The notes: generated by a model from the sequence alone, not told the origin. Numbered from the stretch's first letter, positions 41,701 to 54,772 are shown. The stretch: DNA of 64,000 nt from Pseudoscleropodium purum (GCA_963969395.1 OZ017798.1:22684173-22748172); one strand, 5' to 3'. A program made the numbers and translations.

Positions 41701-44430
41701 TCACTTCAAACGTTTATATCTTGCAATCTACTTGGTGGAAAATTCTGATTTTCTTTTTACATCTTTTTAAACTAGATTACTACAAGATCTTGTAGTTAAA
41801 TGCATCCTAAAACGTTTTTCATCTAAATTTTGGTGCTTGTATCAAAAATGGCAGTTTTGGAGTGTTTCTAGTGAAAACATAGTCTCTGACCTCTAGGCGT
41901 TAAAAAAATGAAGCATTAAAAACTTCTAAAACATGCGTTCAAGTAATTTGGCTCAAAAATTTCCAAAATTTCCATAAATGGATCCTATAAAATACAAGTG
42001 CCAAAATATGGCTATAAGAGGGTGTTTTGAGAGGGAAATAGGTGCCATTTTATCCTACAGTAATTTTATCACTTAAGATTTTCATCCTAACCTTCTAAGA
42101 TTTTTTCTTTCTAAATTGGTTCAAACTTTTACTTTTAGAGATTAATTCCAAATCACAAACGGATTATGCCTTTGCCTTCTAAAGGCTTTTTTCTTTTGCA
42201 AAACCCCTAACCTTTTTTTCTTTTCCAAAAGATCACGAAAAATTAGCACCAACTTAGAACATTAAAAAAATTAAAAATCTAACTTTTAAAGCTTACCTTT
42301 TTTGAGAGAGGTGTCTAGCTAGGGTTATTTGGAAGGCTCAAGGGAGTAGAAAAAGACCCTTCATTGACTTCATTCCAATTCCATGTGCACTTGGGAAGCT
42401 AGTCAATTCCACATAAATACTTCGACATTGTAAACTTGGAGGAATCTTGCTAGTTCATATACCTCTCACAATTGGAATGTCATAAAATTTGTTGGGGAAC
42501 ATTATTAAAATAAAATAAACTATTCTTACTTTTAGAGGGATTTTACTACAACCTATATAATTTCTAAAAATTTCCATTATAGATTTTAGTGATTGATTAT
42601 CATAAAAAGGCATTTATATAAATCAAAAAATTTTGAAACTTTTTGAGGGACTTCTCATAAAATTCCTCAAAGGATGTGTAAGCTCATATTTTTATTTTAC
42701 ACGTGTGAAAAGGAGGATAAAATCCTATTCCCCTATAATTATTGATAATCAAAGAATCTTTTAGATACAAAAGAATCTTGATGAATCAATTTCACTTTTG
42801 ATCCCTTGGCATAATTTTTATCCTAGATCACCATCTTTAGGCTATAGATTCCTCTACCAAACTATTCTGAAGTGATAACTTTTATAATCTAATAATTAGG
42901 ATTTCTACTATTTTGTTGGTGCAATAGAAAAACTGAAACATATCCTTGGAAATGTACCTGAGGATATACTTGATCTTTCCTTGAACCAATTTAGACATAA
43001 TAAGTCACCAATGTTAGTAGATTTAGGCTATTTGGGGTATTATCACTCAAACCTTCTAACTTCCACCAATTTCCGGATTCTAATCTATATCCCTGTGAGT
43101 ATTTGAAGTAATCTAAGTATAAAACTCTATTTTAAACCAAATTCTATGTTGTCATATAACATATCTATTTTGACTTTACACTCTTTTGGGGGCCTTTCTT
43201 AAAATATTATTATAATTTAAATTGTGAAATAAAAAAAAACAAAAACAAACTATAAGTCCCAAGTGATGAATTAGGAGCTCACACCTAACCTATTATGCCA
43301 CTGCTTTGCTCTATTGCTAATAGTTGCTCCTCTATTCTCTTGCAATCCTATAGTCCCACCTCCCACCTCCCCCCTCAACTCACTTTGCTTCCTGACTCCC
43401 ATTGTTCCCCCTAATCCCCCCTTCACTACTCATGCTGCCCCCCCCTGCACTTCATTGTTGGTGCTATTCACTTATTGCTCTTGCTATTAGTACTATAAGA
43501 AACTGGGTTTTTTTTGGTAGTAGGGTGATTTACGTAAAAATGCATTTTGTGTAACATTAAGGTTGTCGACAATGATGTCTAAAACATTTGTCAAGATTGA
43601 CATGCCAAAACAACACAAAAAATTGAAAAAATATGCTTTTTTTTTAATGATGTATCCCCATATATAGTAGAAGAATTTGGTTAAGTTTGAAGCATAATTA
43701 ATTTTGTGTTGAAGTAGTAAACATCTTATTTGCGCTAAATTTAGTATGGTCATTTTTTTAGCCCAGCACCTATAAATGTGTGTGCTTGAGACTTGCAGCT
43801 TTAAGATTGCTTCACCCCAAGAATGTCAGCTATTGCAGTTTGAAGTTTGTTAATTTGAATTTGCAATTGGATTTATCCAAGATACTAAAAGGTCCAAAAT
43901 ATCTCTTACAAATGCATCAACAAAGACTTCCAAAGTCAAAGAGATAAAGAATTTACAAGTTAAGTGAGACGATAAAGATTCCATGGAATGAATATAAAAT
44001 CTTTTGGGTAAAGAATTTGTAACCTCTAATCATGTAGGTTTGTCCACATGATTAATGTGTTTCCACATCCCTTTGCAAAAAAAATCCACCCAACATTGAA
44101 TGTAACATTTTTTGGCAAGGTTTTATAATGTCTAGAGGGTTTTTATAGTTTGGTCATCCTCAACTCAAGCATCTACATTATACTAAAATATGCAATCTAG
44201 ATTCCACATACCCTAGTGCTTCTTGAATTTTGAAGTTGAGAAATACCTACCAAAAAGCAGTGGAAAAAAACAAACTTTATACTTTGATCATTTAAATTTC
44301 ACAAATGGTAAGAATTTTCAAATTGAATTTTTTTTGTATGTTCTATGTAAAGATGAAATTAAATCCCTATAGTTACAATTTTTTTTTAAACAATTTTTTG
44401 CATCCAAGACTCTTCATCCAAAAGTGACCA
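38800..44430. other. AT-rich intergenic DNA with a C-rich pyrimidine tract
   Basis: No gene is supported over about 5.6 kb. The sequence at 43340-43450 is strikingly rich in CCTCCC, CCCCCTC and CCCCCC runs on the plus strand. The 86-residue ORF at 43493-43753 is not recognisable. Confidence 0.45.
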
Positions 44431-44435
44431 TTTCA

Positions 44436-46316
44436 TTCATTTTTTGGGCCCAAGATTGCGAAGGATTTTTAGAGGTTACAATGGCAATGTGTCTACAATA
44501 CAAGAGCCTTAGTCCATATAGCACTAGCTTGTTTTCTTAGCAAGAAAGCTATTCAAACTTCCTAGGGATGGCTTTTATTTGATGACAAGCTTCCCTTCAT
44601 TACAAAAAAATTCAGCCCTCTAAAAGGCTACAAGTTTGGAACCTTTCTAAACCCACCTAGGTGCAATTAGAGAGGAATTTAAACTGTTTTTTATTTTTTA
44701 TAATTTTTTTAATGAAAGTAGCTGATGTGACACTACTTGTGCCTTGTTAGCATCACATCAAATTTATATTTTATTTATATTTATATTTATATTTATATTT
44801 TTTTGTACTTGCATGTGGGGTGCCAAAATATGCATCCTTCACAAACCTTCTGTACGGTTCAAATTTTTCTAATGGCTTTGCTGGATCAAGAGCCAATAAG
44901 GCAACTTGTGTACTTCTGGAACTCACAAGAAGATTTTTTTGGCATATTTTGCAAATCATAATGCCAAGTCCGATTTTTAAGGCAAATTTGTCACCCTTCC
45001 ATTGAATAGTCAAAAAAACATTATAACTCATACTGCAAACCTTCTTTCTACACCCTTAGATTTGTGAGAAGTACACATTCAGACATTTGTGATAAACTAT
45101 TAGACTTGACATTATGTCCCGTAATGCTCTCAGTCAAGCCTCCCATCTCAGAGCATTATCTAGCCCATTGTGTCCATCCTTTGCTTTAATGAGGACAGAA
45201 GATAGGATCAGTGTCTCATGCCAAGTGGCTCTCATTTGATTGTCTGATACAGAATATGATTTTAATTTCTCTAGGGGTGCGGGGGAACTTCTGTTTCTGT
45301 CCAGAACTGAAACCGGCGAGAAGCTGGAGCAAAGGTCTGGCGAGCTGAGTTGATAGAATGGGTGAGCTTGGGAGCCGAGTTGCTGCATAACATTGTATAA
45401 CGAGGTAAGGATCCCCCCATGATCGATCTTGATCCAAATGTGACCATTTCTTTGGCATTTTTTGGGCCGAAAATTGCAAAAGATTTTTGGAGGTTACAAT
45501 GGCAGTATAGCTACAATACATAGGAGAAGCACTCATAGTCAACTGCTTTAGTGATTCCACGAATGTTCTGGAGTTAGAAGTTCAAGGCAATGTAAATTTT
45601 CTACCATGTTAGAAGATAAAAATCACAGGGATTGCATTTTTTTGGTAATTTTATGCTTCAAATCAAAATTACTAAAAATTTTGGAAGCCAGCATTTGGTC
45701 CAAACTCATACTCAATATGTAAAACCTTCTAATTCCAATCATTCAAGACCTACTTCCCACTCACTACTTTGGGACATGTGTCTTCACTTGTTTAATCCCA
45801 ACTTTGAAAAGGAGAGAAAACACAGTCAAAACTTTGGGTGAAAATTTGTTCCAATGTTGGTTGGAAACACTGCACCCTACCGGTTGGAGATGGGTCCCTA
45901 GTTGAGAATGGATGCTTCTACCATAGTGTGAAAGGCTACACAATATGAGAGGTCCTTAAAGCACCAGCTCGTTTCTTTAGTAAGATAGCTACTCAAACTT
46001 CCTTAGGGATGACTTCTGTTTCAAGCCAAGCCTCCTTCCCTTCGCTGGATGCAGACAGAGTCAGCAACGTAGCTAGTGTAGCTCCTCCTCAGGGAATTAC
46101 CGAAGATCCTTTGGGCATCATGCTCCGAGGACGGATCATTGTGCTCGTCCTTCATTTTGACGAGGAAGGAAGGTAGAGAAGCACCTCCCTATCAGGTGCT
46201 CTCATTTTGACATTGTCGGATATAATTTTCATTTCTCTTGGGGTGCCGAGGAATCTGTTTCCGTCCAGAACTGAAGCCGGCGAGCTGTGTTGATAGAATG
46301 GTCAAGCTTGGGGAGC
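44436..46316. repeat. diverged direct repeats, about 1-1.5 kb apart
   Basis: Several anchor pairs recur: GAGGTTACAATGGCA at 44471 and 45490; a TAGCTATTCAAACTTCC-type block at 44519-44571 and 45957-46010; a CTGTCCAGAACTGAA.CCGGCGAG block at 45288-45320 and 46252-46283; and a GAGCTG.GTTGATAGAATGG block at 45341 and 46281. The pairs keep their order but have different spacings (about 1.0, 1.4 and 0.95 kb), which suggests more than two units or internal deletions. A related block occurs near 17826-17960. Content is unknown; no ORF spans the copies. Confidence 0.7.
44764..44806. repeat. (TTTATA)n short repeat
   Basis: A run of TTTATATTTATA-type units lies inside the first repeat unit. The short two-strand ORFs here owe their Tyr/Ile/Lys runs to it. 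Confidence 0.8.
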
Positions 46317-46611
46317 CCCGCTGCTGTCACTGATTGTGAATTAAAAGCTAGTTGTCAACTCGTCATACATGGTGTGGGCGACGCCACCCTCCTCGGAATT
46401 GAAGTTCCCAAGCCCAAGCTTAAGCTTCCCAATTGGGGACCCAGTTCCCCAGTTCTGTTGTGGAGCCAACTGATGAACACATGAGTTTCCAAAATTGCAT
46501 CACCTGCTGATGCATACCTGACGATCCAGGCTCAATCATTCAGCCTCAACTGACGCTTTTATGCACAAAAATGAACTTCCAATTGAAGGACGCAATGGGT
46601 TGTTGACTTTT

Positions 46612-46800
46612 CAACGCTAACGTGGCGCTGTCTTATTGGCAACGCATCAATGTTGCCGTGACAAGTTGCAACTCATATCTTTCTTTCCTTTCAACTTGCT
46701 TCCTACTCCCAAACTTGCTTCCTTCTCCCTTGGATCATGAAGATCAAAGGTTGTGATTGAAAAATGTACAACCAATTAGGTACGGTAACCTATTCGGTTA
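46612..46800 (+). repeat. dispersed repeat, inverted copy at 54298-54465
   Basis: It shares with the complement of 54298-54465 the order: TTGGCAAC, CAAGTTGCAACTCA, TTTCCTTTCAACTTGCTTCC, GATCATGAAGATCAAAG, TTGTGATTGA, ACAACC, and AACCTA. The two copies lie about 7.7 kb apart in opposite orientation. Confidence 0.75.
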
Positions 46801-49750
46801 TCTATTACATATATGATATTCTATATTCAATAATGGAAAATGAAGGATTCACTTTAAAAAAGGACAATGGACAGTTTAGGTGAACTCGTGTACACATTAG
46901 GAAAAACTAGGTGTTGACTTTTTCAAAGTTTAAAGTTCCTTATTCCACATTTTCAGATTTTATCATCCATGGTGAATAATTATTTCCTTGAAGTAAAAAT
47001 TTGGAGAAGAATTCCAAATTTTTTCTCTCTCAAAGGTCCATAGCCCGAGGATAAGAGAATCCCCATACACTTGACCTTGAAGACTTACAAGAGTCTCCAC
47101 ATGAAAGCCTCCCCCTATTTTGTAGGTGACTAATTTTGTATTTTGTGACATCTCTTAGTTCACTGGTCAATGGTCTTTAATAGGTTCTAAATTGAACTCA
47201 AATTTTCCATCCATTGCAAGTAACAAATCTAGCTTGTTTTACAAAGTCCAAATATATACATAGGTTGGTTCTCCCATCTCTAAAATGAATCACCTATCAC
47301 TCTAGTCATTAGCCAAGACAATTCAAGCGGATACTCCCAAAACCGCCACTTTTTGCTACTGAGCCTATTTATTATTCTTAGACTGGTGAGATTTTCATAT
47401 GCTCTTGTTGGCAAGTGAAAGGAATTTCCAACACACCAGAGAACGTGGCATTTGAATATTGTATACAAAAGTTACTAAAGAACAAAGTTTGGTTCTAAAA
47501 GCGTTTCTTCCATATAGATATAGAACTTTGGAGATGTATACACAATGTAGATGGCGATTTAAGGTTAGTGGCACATTTCAGTGTACCTACCTTATCCATC
47601 GATTCCATGAATATGTACAATTTAAGTTTTGATAGAAACATTGAAAACCTTTATCAAAATTTTTGAAGACCAAATGTCATTGTAGGGTTGAAAGAGGACA
47701 TAATGTTATTTGAGAATGGAGTAGATATGATATTTGTATTCATGCAAGAAAAAATAACAAAAGAAAAGTGTATTGATGTTTGGATTTTTCACTTTAAACT
47801 AGAAGACTAGAATTCAACAAACTAATTTCTAAAGTCAAATAGGTTGACTTGGCAATCTTACAAATTGCAAATGCATCATTGCCTTTCACCAAAATTGAAC
47901 AAATTTGGACAACACTTTTGATAACATTAGTGCATTGCTTGAATTATTGTAGGCTAGAGAAGGGGCTTTGAGTTATAATCATCCTTAACTTTCCATCTTC
48001 TTGGAAATTCTCAAGTTTGGTGAAAGGCATATTAAAGCATTAAGGCAAGTTTTCTTTGTCATAGCATTGTTGGCAAAGTGTATGTAGGTATGATACAATT
48101 ATTGTAGTCGGTAATTATATTTGAGCTAATATTGGCGATGAAAATATTCATTGTTAGATTCTATGTAATTAGGGGAAACAAGTGAAGGAGAAGGCCAATT
48201 GCCATGTAGTCAAAATGATCTCAAGAGTGTTTGTATTCAAAATATGATGATGTCATTTAATTAATTAAATCCTATGTGCTAAGTTCTTATCTAAAGTAAG
48301 TGCATGATATATTATTGAAAAAATCTTGACATACTTTTCAATGGTATGTTATGATCCTCATGCATTTGCAAGGATAAAATGCAACATTTAGACTTGGATA
48401 TTATAAGTTGCAAAATAACGGTCATCTTCTATTGCACATTATCAAGTTGACATAATTAAGAAATAATATAAGGAAATATGGTAATGAGCTTGACAACAAG
48501 GTGGTATGTCTCTAAATGAGAATCACATTATTATTAAATACAGAGTAGAATAGTGAGAATATTTGAATAATATATTAATTCTATGTATCCTTCTTTAACA
48601 TATCCAATTAACTCACATAGTTTTCTAAATTACCTAGAGTAACTTCTCCAATTTTCATTTATTGCACCTCTAATGAAATCCCTTCACAAAATATGTTATT
48701 CATAAATCTTTTATCTTCTTGACCTTCAAAATTAAATGACAAAAAATTATTGTTCAACTTACATGATTAACCCCAAATTTTTTGTGTAGTTGCAAACTAA
48801 ATGAATGTAACTATAATGGGATAATAATAATATCTTTGAGATCTAAATTTTAGTTTGTTTTTTCAAATTCATAACTCATTTCAAGAACCTTTTATATTTT
48901 GGAAAAATAATCATAAAATGTTATTATCTTTATATTCAAAATTGTTTCAAAGTAAAATATGTTCTTTTATTTACAATCTACAAGTAAAAAAAATTAGAAG
49001 TATAATTTCATATTCAAAGGGTAGCAACTTGAGACCATTTTTTTGTTTCAAGAACTAGTTAAGTCAAACCATTTTCTAAAACTATTTGAATTGTTGGTAG
49101 TTTGGTAAACAATAAAAATTTAGAAATTAAGAATATTTAATTTCAATTAACTTAAAGTTTAATATAATTTAAATTATTTTTAATAAAAATATTTTCAAAT
49201 TTCAGTTAATTAAAAAATTCCAAACTAAAAAAAACATTTTAATTCTTAAGAACAACCTTCAACTTTCTTGCCATTTATAAATCCTCAAACTTCAAGATCT
49301 TGTAATTTCCAACATTTAGATGCTAGTCACATCATTGGTAAATGTAATTGTAGTATAAAAAATAATGAAGCCTTATTGTTGAAATAATACTAATCCTTCT
49401 ATCCATTCAACATGTAGAAGTCACCTTTTATGCCTCTTTTTACAACTCACTACTCACCAATACTCTCTCTTCACTTCTTTAGTTAGTGACTTTTGTTGTG
49501 TCTTATAGTTTAAGGTTAAAATATCAACAAGACAACAATAAACCATGGATTAATTCTAAGAATTCTAAAAGACCCAAAGTAGATTGCTTTCATTACAAAA
49601 AATTTCAAACCTCGTTTAGGACATTTGACTAAATAAAGTTATGTAAATAAAAAAAAATATCATCCAAAATTGTCTTCTAGAAAAACTATTAGCAAAAGTC
49701 AAATTTTGTGCCATGTTGGAATTTTGATTAAATTTTGATTATTTATGAAT

Positions 49751-49789
<39 letters not shown>

Positions 49790-51100
49790 AAAATATTAAA
49801 ATTCATTGTTTTTGTACATCTGTCGAAAATCAAACATCTATTATAAGGCCCAAATTTTTTGTGATGTCTATTTTAGACAATTTTCTTAGGCTCACATACT
49901 AACATCGTTGCCGTTATAAATTGTATAGAATGTCCCATGCTTCCTCAAATATTTTTATCATTAGAATTTAAATTTTTGAATCCTTGTCAAAGTTTTTTGA
50001 AATATAATTTTTTTTCTATCATCAAATACCTTAGGACACTCAAATAATTTTTTCAAAAACTTTGCTTTTTCCCAGATTTTTTTCAATGTAGGTTTTGTTT
50101 TTCATTCAATTAACTTCAATTGAACAGCACAAATTTTTATTTTGTTGTTGACTTCAAATACTATTTGTTATTGAATACCAAAGTCTAAATATATAAGATA
50201 TCCAAAAATTTTGATTCTTTCTTTGAATGTTGGAATCTTTCAATCTATTATGCCATTTTTCATGAAAATTTCCAAAAAATTCATATGCATGAGTAGAAAA
50301 GAAGATTCTAAGGTTGCAAATAAAAAAATTGCAAATATTTTGTTTATTGGTTAATTCCATTGAAAATGGCCATTATGAACTTTGAAGTGTCTCTTTGATG
50401 AAATGATGTGATAGAAAGCTAAAAAATAGTATAATGGTGTATATACATAATCATGCTTCTAAAGAGCATCCTAATTAAGATCAAAATTGAGGTAGGCTTT
50501 GATAGTTTGATTTTAAAATCTTCGAAAATATTCTTGATTATTATAAAAATACTTTTTGATTAATTTGGAATGTTCTAAAACTATTTAAATTATTCTCCTG
50601 GATTATGCACACTCCTTGTGAAAAATTCATGTTTCTAAGTGTCTTTATAATAATTGCTTGGACAAAAATTAGAGTCAAGAAGTTTAGACATTGATATATA
50701 ATTGTAAAGATATATTTCCAAAGATTTACTTTGTTGGATAAATTTAAATAAATTATGGTCCTTATTTTGTAGTTGGTTGATTTTTTTATTATATTTATGA
50801 TCTTTAATAATTTGAATAATTTTTTAATGCAACTTTGAATTCATATTTTTCAGATTTGATCATCTAAAATTTTTTGGACAAAAATCTTAGAATTGTCAAA
50901 GTACATAGTAAGTTTCGTAGGGGGTATAAGTGATGCTTAAAACATATATGTACAAGGCAAACACAAAGAACAAAGGCGAATATGATAAATGCTATTAAAG
51001 AAAAAATCAAGTGCTAAATAAAAACCTAGCCTAAGTTTAACAATATATTTTCAATGTCACATTTTATATAAAGTCACTATATTTTTCCCTACTAATTGCA
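46801..51100. other. AT-rich intergenic DNA
   Basis: No gene is supported. 47411-47605 is related to intron 1 of the AAA-ATPase. A 36-bp (AT)n tract lies at about 49752-49787. The short ORFs have low-complexity Lys/Ile/Phe/Asn content. Confidence 0.4.
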
Positions 51101-51109
51101 TTGATAGGA

Positions 51110-51372
51110 CCTCCGGACTCGGACGTTGGGTTTGCAGCGTTCATTGACATTTTGAAAAAAATAAATTGTTGTTCGCCTTGTTCGTTCGCAAGATTTGACG
51201 GCTCTAATCTATCCTCATTTGTCACCTGTAAGATTTGACAGCCTAAATTTGTCTGGTGGATGGGGTGGATGGCAAAAAAAAATTAATTTTGCCATTCACC
51301 TATAGACGCTACGAATGTACGTCCAGATTTTGGATGTTAATTTGCCTTGGACGTTCCAATTTGTCAACCCTG
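51110..51372. mobile_element. decayed relative of the CAGGGTTGAC hAT MITE
   Basis: The right end matches the family: a CTACGAATGTACGTCC and GGACGT-containing tail closing with GTCAACCCTG at 51372. The expected left end CAGGGTTGAC and a target duplication are missing, so the left border is approximate and the copy is probably truncated or heavily mutated. Confidence 0.45.
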
Positions 51373-51561
51373 CCTCCTATACCTTTTCAATGGCAACTCA
51401 ATCCAGTAATTGGACCCTAAATTTTGGATACTATACATTAGATATAGAATATTTTATTAGACACATACACATGAAGGTAGTTGAGTCCATTTGTGAAGTA
51501 CAATATTCAAAATAGAGATTAGATTTTTCATCTCCATTTATAATTTTAAAGCCTCTATAGG

Positions 51562-52275
51562 GTCATTGCAAGAAACATTGGTCATATTTTGCGTCACAAT
51601 TAGAATCACATTATTGTCTTTTAATATAACTTTTAAATCCTAAGTCCTCATAATTTAAAATTTTTATTGGAGATGTCTAACTTGATGGTAATCAAGGTAT
51701 TTTATATTTTAGAAATTAAAAAAATCATTTTATTTTGAAAATTTAATTTTGTTAATTTGTCACACTTTGAGATTCAAGGATTTTCACTATATTTGGAGTA
51801 CCCAAATTGAATGATCTAAGGTTAAAATTTTTGTGGTTTATTTCTATACTAGGTGGGCATATGCCAATCAAGGCCTCAAGGGGCATCTATAAATATATTA
51901 TTTTATATCCTCAAGGTCCATGCAAAAATGACTCCCTTACTTAAGCAATTTTGAACATTGAATATGGTGTCAACTTCATTTTTTTGGTGAAATTTGATCA
52001 CCATCAAGTCCTCTCAAATGGAAATTTTTAGTTTTTTTTAGTTTATAGTTTTATTTATTTATTATTAATTTATACCTCATTGCTTCTATTTTGTGACAAT
52101 TTTTTTCTTGCTGTACTATTTTAGTACTCGCAAGTAGTGCAACAATATTTTTAGTTGTCAATTTTTCCAATCAATGGTTGAGATGTTCTACTATGTAGTA
52201 CTTATAGTACTCTGTGGCAAAAATGTAGTTTTTGCTAAAATGCTACAACAAATGCCTAGTGTTTCTTGCAATGAC
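51562..52275 (+). mobile_element. 714-bp TIR element (third family copy)
   Basis: Inverted ends GTCATTGCAAGAAACA (51562-51577) and TGTTTCTTGCAATGAC (52260-52275). Interior words follow the same order as 52499-53528: TTTGTCACACTTTG, ACCCAAATTGAATGATCTA, TCTATACTAGG, a CAATTTTGAAC block and TCTCAAATGG. It lies 223 bp upstream of that copy in the same orientation. Confidence 0.8.
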
Positions 52276-52498
52276 ATTGTAACTTGTATCCTTTTTTTTT
52301 TTTTTTTTTTCTAATTTTCCTTTTTATATATACTATTTTATATGTATTATTCACATAATTTTATATTACATATCATCATGTTTTGTACTTTAAAAACACC
52401 CTATAATAAATATTTTTTGTTTACAAATTTTATGTAGGATGAATATATTAGATCTTTTATGTTGTTGCATGTAATTTCAACGTTTTTCAACAATGATC

Positions 52499-53528
52499 GG
52501 GTGAATGCAAAAAACACTAATACTATTTTGTACAAGGTTGACGAATCTCTACGTCTGCCTGAAAAAGGCGTCCGTAACCCGAACGTACGTCCTCACGGAC
52601 GCTAGCGGACGCAGCATCCCTCCTGCCGTCGGAAGGCGGACGGGTAGGGCGGACGGACGGGGCGGATGCCCAGATCATGCGAACCAGATCAATCCGCGTG
52701 TCGATCAGACGGCCGTACCGGGGCGGACAGGCGGATGGGACGGACGGTGTCCGCGAATGTCAACGGACGCTGTGGACACAACGTCCGCGTCTGGACGTCC
52801 CGGACGTCCGACCGTCCTGTCAACCCTGATTTTGTATCACACTTGCAGTTTTCAAGTTGTGATTGGTCATATCTTTTGCAAATTGAAGCCAATGTACTTG
52901 AATTTTTTTGGAAAGATCAGAATTTAGACAATAATTAGAGAAATATTTTTCAAAAAATTCAAAAATTATTTTATATTTTAATTTTAATTTAGCTAATTTG
53001 TCACACTTTGTGGTTTAGGGTTTTTTTAGTACTGGGGACTACCCAAAATTAATGATCTAGAGCTGAAATTTTTGGACTCTATTCCTACACTAGAGATGCA
53101 TGTGTCCACCAAAAACTACTGAAAAAAATATTATTTTATGTTCTCTATATTCATGCAAACGAGGCTCTCTTGCGCGCGCAATTTTGAACAATGAAAATGG
53201 TTTCAAGGTCATTTATTTAGTAAATCTATTCATTGTGAAGTCTTCTCAAATTGCCAATTTTTAGTTTCTTTAAAAATGGTCTTCCCTATTTTTTACAAAT
53301 TAAAACATCAAAATACCTATTTTCATAAGATTTTGCAATTTTCTAGTTCTCCTACTTAAAACTTTTTTTTGTGCTTTTCCTTTGTAGGGTACCTTCTCCT
53401 TAAAGGTTTATACATGAAACATATTTTTCTAATTTTTTTTCTAATTTTTTCAAATCTTATATACTATTGAAAAAAATCATGAGTGTTGTAGCCAATGCAA
53501 CAAAACTAGGTGTTTCTTGCATTCACCC
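52499..53528 (+). mobile_element. ~726-bp TIR element split by a nested hAT MITE
   Basis: Ends are GGGTGAATGCAAAAAACAC (52499) and GTGTTTCTTGCATTCACCC (to 53528). Its span of 1030 bp falls to 726 bp when the nested MITE and one 8-bp target duplication are removed, matching the 728-bp copy at 36428-37155. The nesting dates this element as older than the MITE. Confidence 0.85.
52525..52836. mobile_element. GC-rich hAT-type MITE (copy 2) with 8-bp target duplication
   Basis: Element 52533-52828 (296 bp) has ends CAAGGTTGAC and GTCAACCCTG (one mismatch) and perfect 8-bp flanking repeats ATTTTGTA (52525-52532 and 52829-52836). Most of its length aligns with 2010-2267, including GGACGCTAGCGGACGCAGC. 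The ORFs of 140, 90 and 67 residues that cross it arise from its GC-rich, stop-poor sequence and are not genes. Confidence 0.9.
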
Positions 53529-53529
53529 G

Positions 53530-54297
53530 ACCTCCCTGAGCCTTATCCCTTACAATAAATGCTACAATACAATTTAGAACTAATTCATGTTTTACATAGT
53601 TAAGCACTTAAGCACTTGAAAAATGACCCACATGAAGACCACATGAAGACCCCAATGATTAAAATTTAGATCACTTGTAACTTAGTTTGTTCCTACTTAA
53701 ATGACCTTTAAAGAGTTGATTGCATTTGGAAGAAAGCTAAATTCTTTAGAACAATTTTCATTAAATTCTTGTAGGAACAAAAATGGAATTGACATCTAAT
53801 CCAAGTTGTTTCATATTTTTTGAACCTTTGTGAAATAAGTTACAAATTTTTGAAGTTGAAATGCAGTAGTCACTAGAAGCCCAAGCTTAAAGTGACCACC
53901 TCCTAAAATGTAGACTATTGGTAAATTGAAGAAAGAAAAATATACCTCTACTTTAGTTGCTTCTTAGAGCACACTATGTTTGAGCATCCTCAATCTGCCC
54001 TCTTGATGGAGGCACGGCATCAACAAGTTTTGTGAGAGTCCCAAAAAAACAATAGATCGAAACTTGCATAACAAGAATTGGATCTTTGATTATGCCCCTC
54101 AAACGCCTTTGCACTCTTTGGTAAACTAAATAATTGCGATGACTGAATCCGAAAGGGCAAGAAGTGTAACTCATTCTCGCACACCGCTCCATCGTACTTC
54201 ACCTTTTGCCACCACATCAGCAACTCACTACACTCACATGCTGTAGCTATCTCCTGTGAAGCATTTACGTACTAGATAACCAATGAGCCGTGGTAGC
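53530..54297. other. intergenic DNA without recognised features
   Basis: Nothing supported; two overlapping short minus-strand ORFs near 54000-54200 have no recognisable content. Confidence 0.35.
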
Positions 54298-54465
54298 GGC
54301 GAGTAGGTTATCGGACATAACCGGTTGTTCACTTCTCAATCACAAGCTTTGATCTTCATGATCCCAAGGTGTAGGAAGCAAGTTGAAAGGAAAGAAGGTT
54401 GTGAGTTGCAACTTGTGATGGTGATGGGTTGCCAATGGAACGGTGCCATGTTAGCATTTAAAAAA
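54298..54465 (-). repeat. dispersed repeat, inverted copy of 46612-46800
   Basis: This is the opposite-strand copy of the repeat at 46612-46800, with shared words such as GGAAGCAAGTTGAAAGGAAA and GAGTTGCAACTTGTGA. Confidence 0.75.
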
Positions 54466-54772
54466 CAACAACCGGTTGTAGTTTCGAGTACCGTCTGAAG
54501 TCGGGTTGAGGAGCCCGTGTCAGGAAGTGAGGCAACAAAAGAGGGGACTGGAGTGGGCTCGGCATGTACCATTGCAGAGACAAGTTACCGACGCAGGACT
54601 GAGGATGCTCTTCTACAGTTTTGTGACTCCAATCCACCGCCGAAGACTCTAAGCAGACGGACCTATGTACGGAAAGTTCATAGAGTCGTCAAACCCTTCT
54701 CGAATTCTCGATCCATAGTCTCATGCTGACAATAAGACTAGTACGTACTTACTACGTACTGCAGGTGTTCCT

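Noticed and set aside
43486..43520. ACTATAAGAAACTGGG, a CACTA-like end
   Set aside because: The first C is missing, and no partner end or 3-bp duplication was found.
52505..52938. Overlapping ORFs of 140, 90 and 67 codons
   Set aside because: They are products of the stop-poor GC-rich MITE interior; the DNA has clear TIRs and a target duplication instead.
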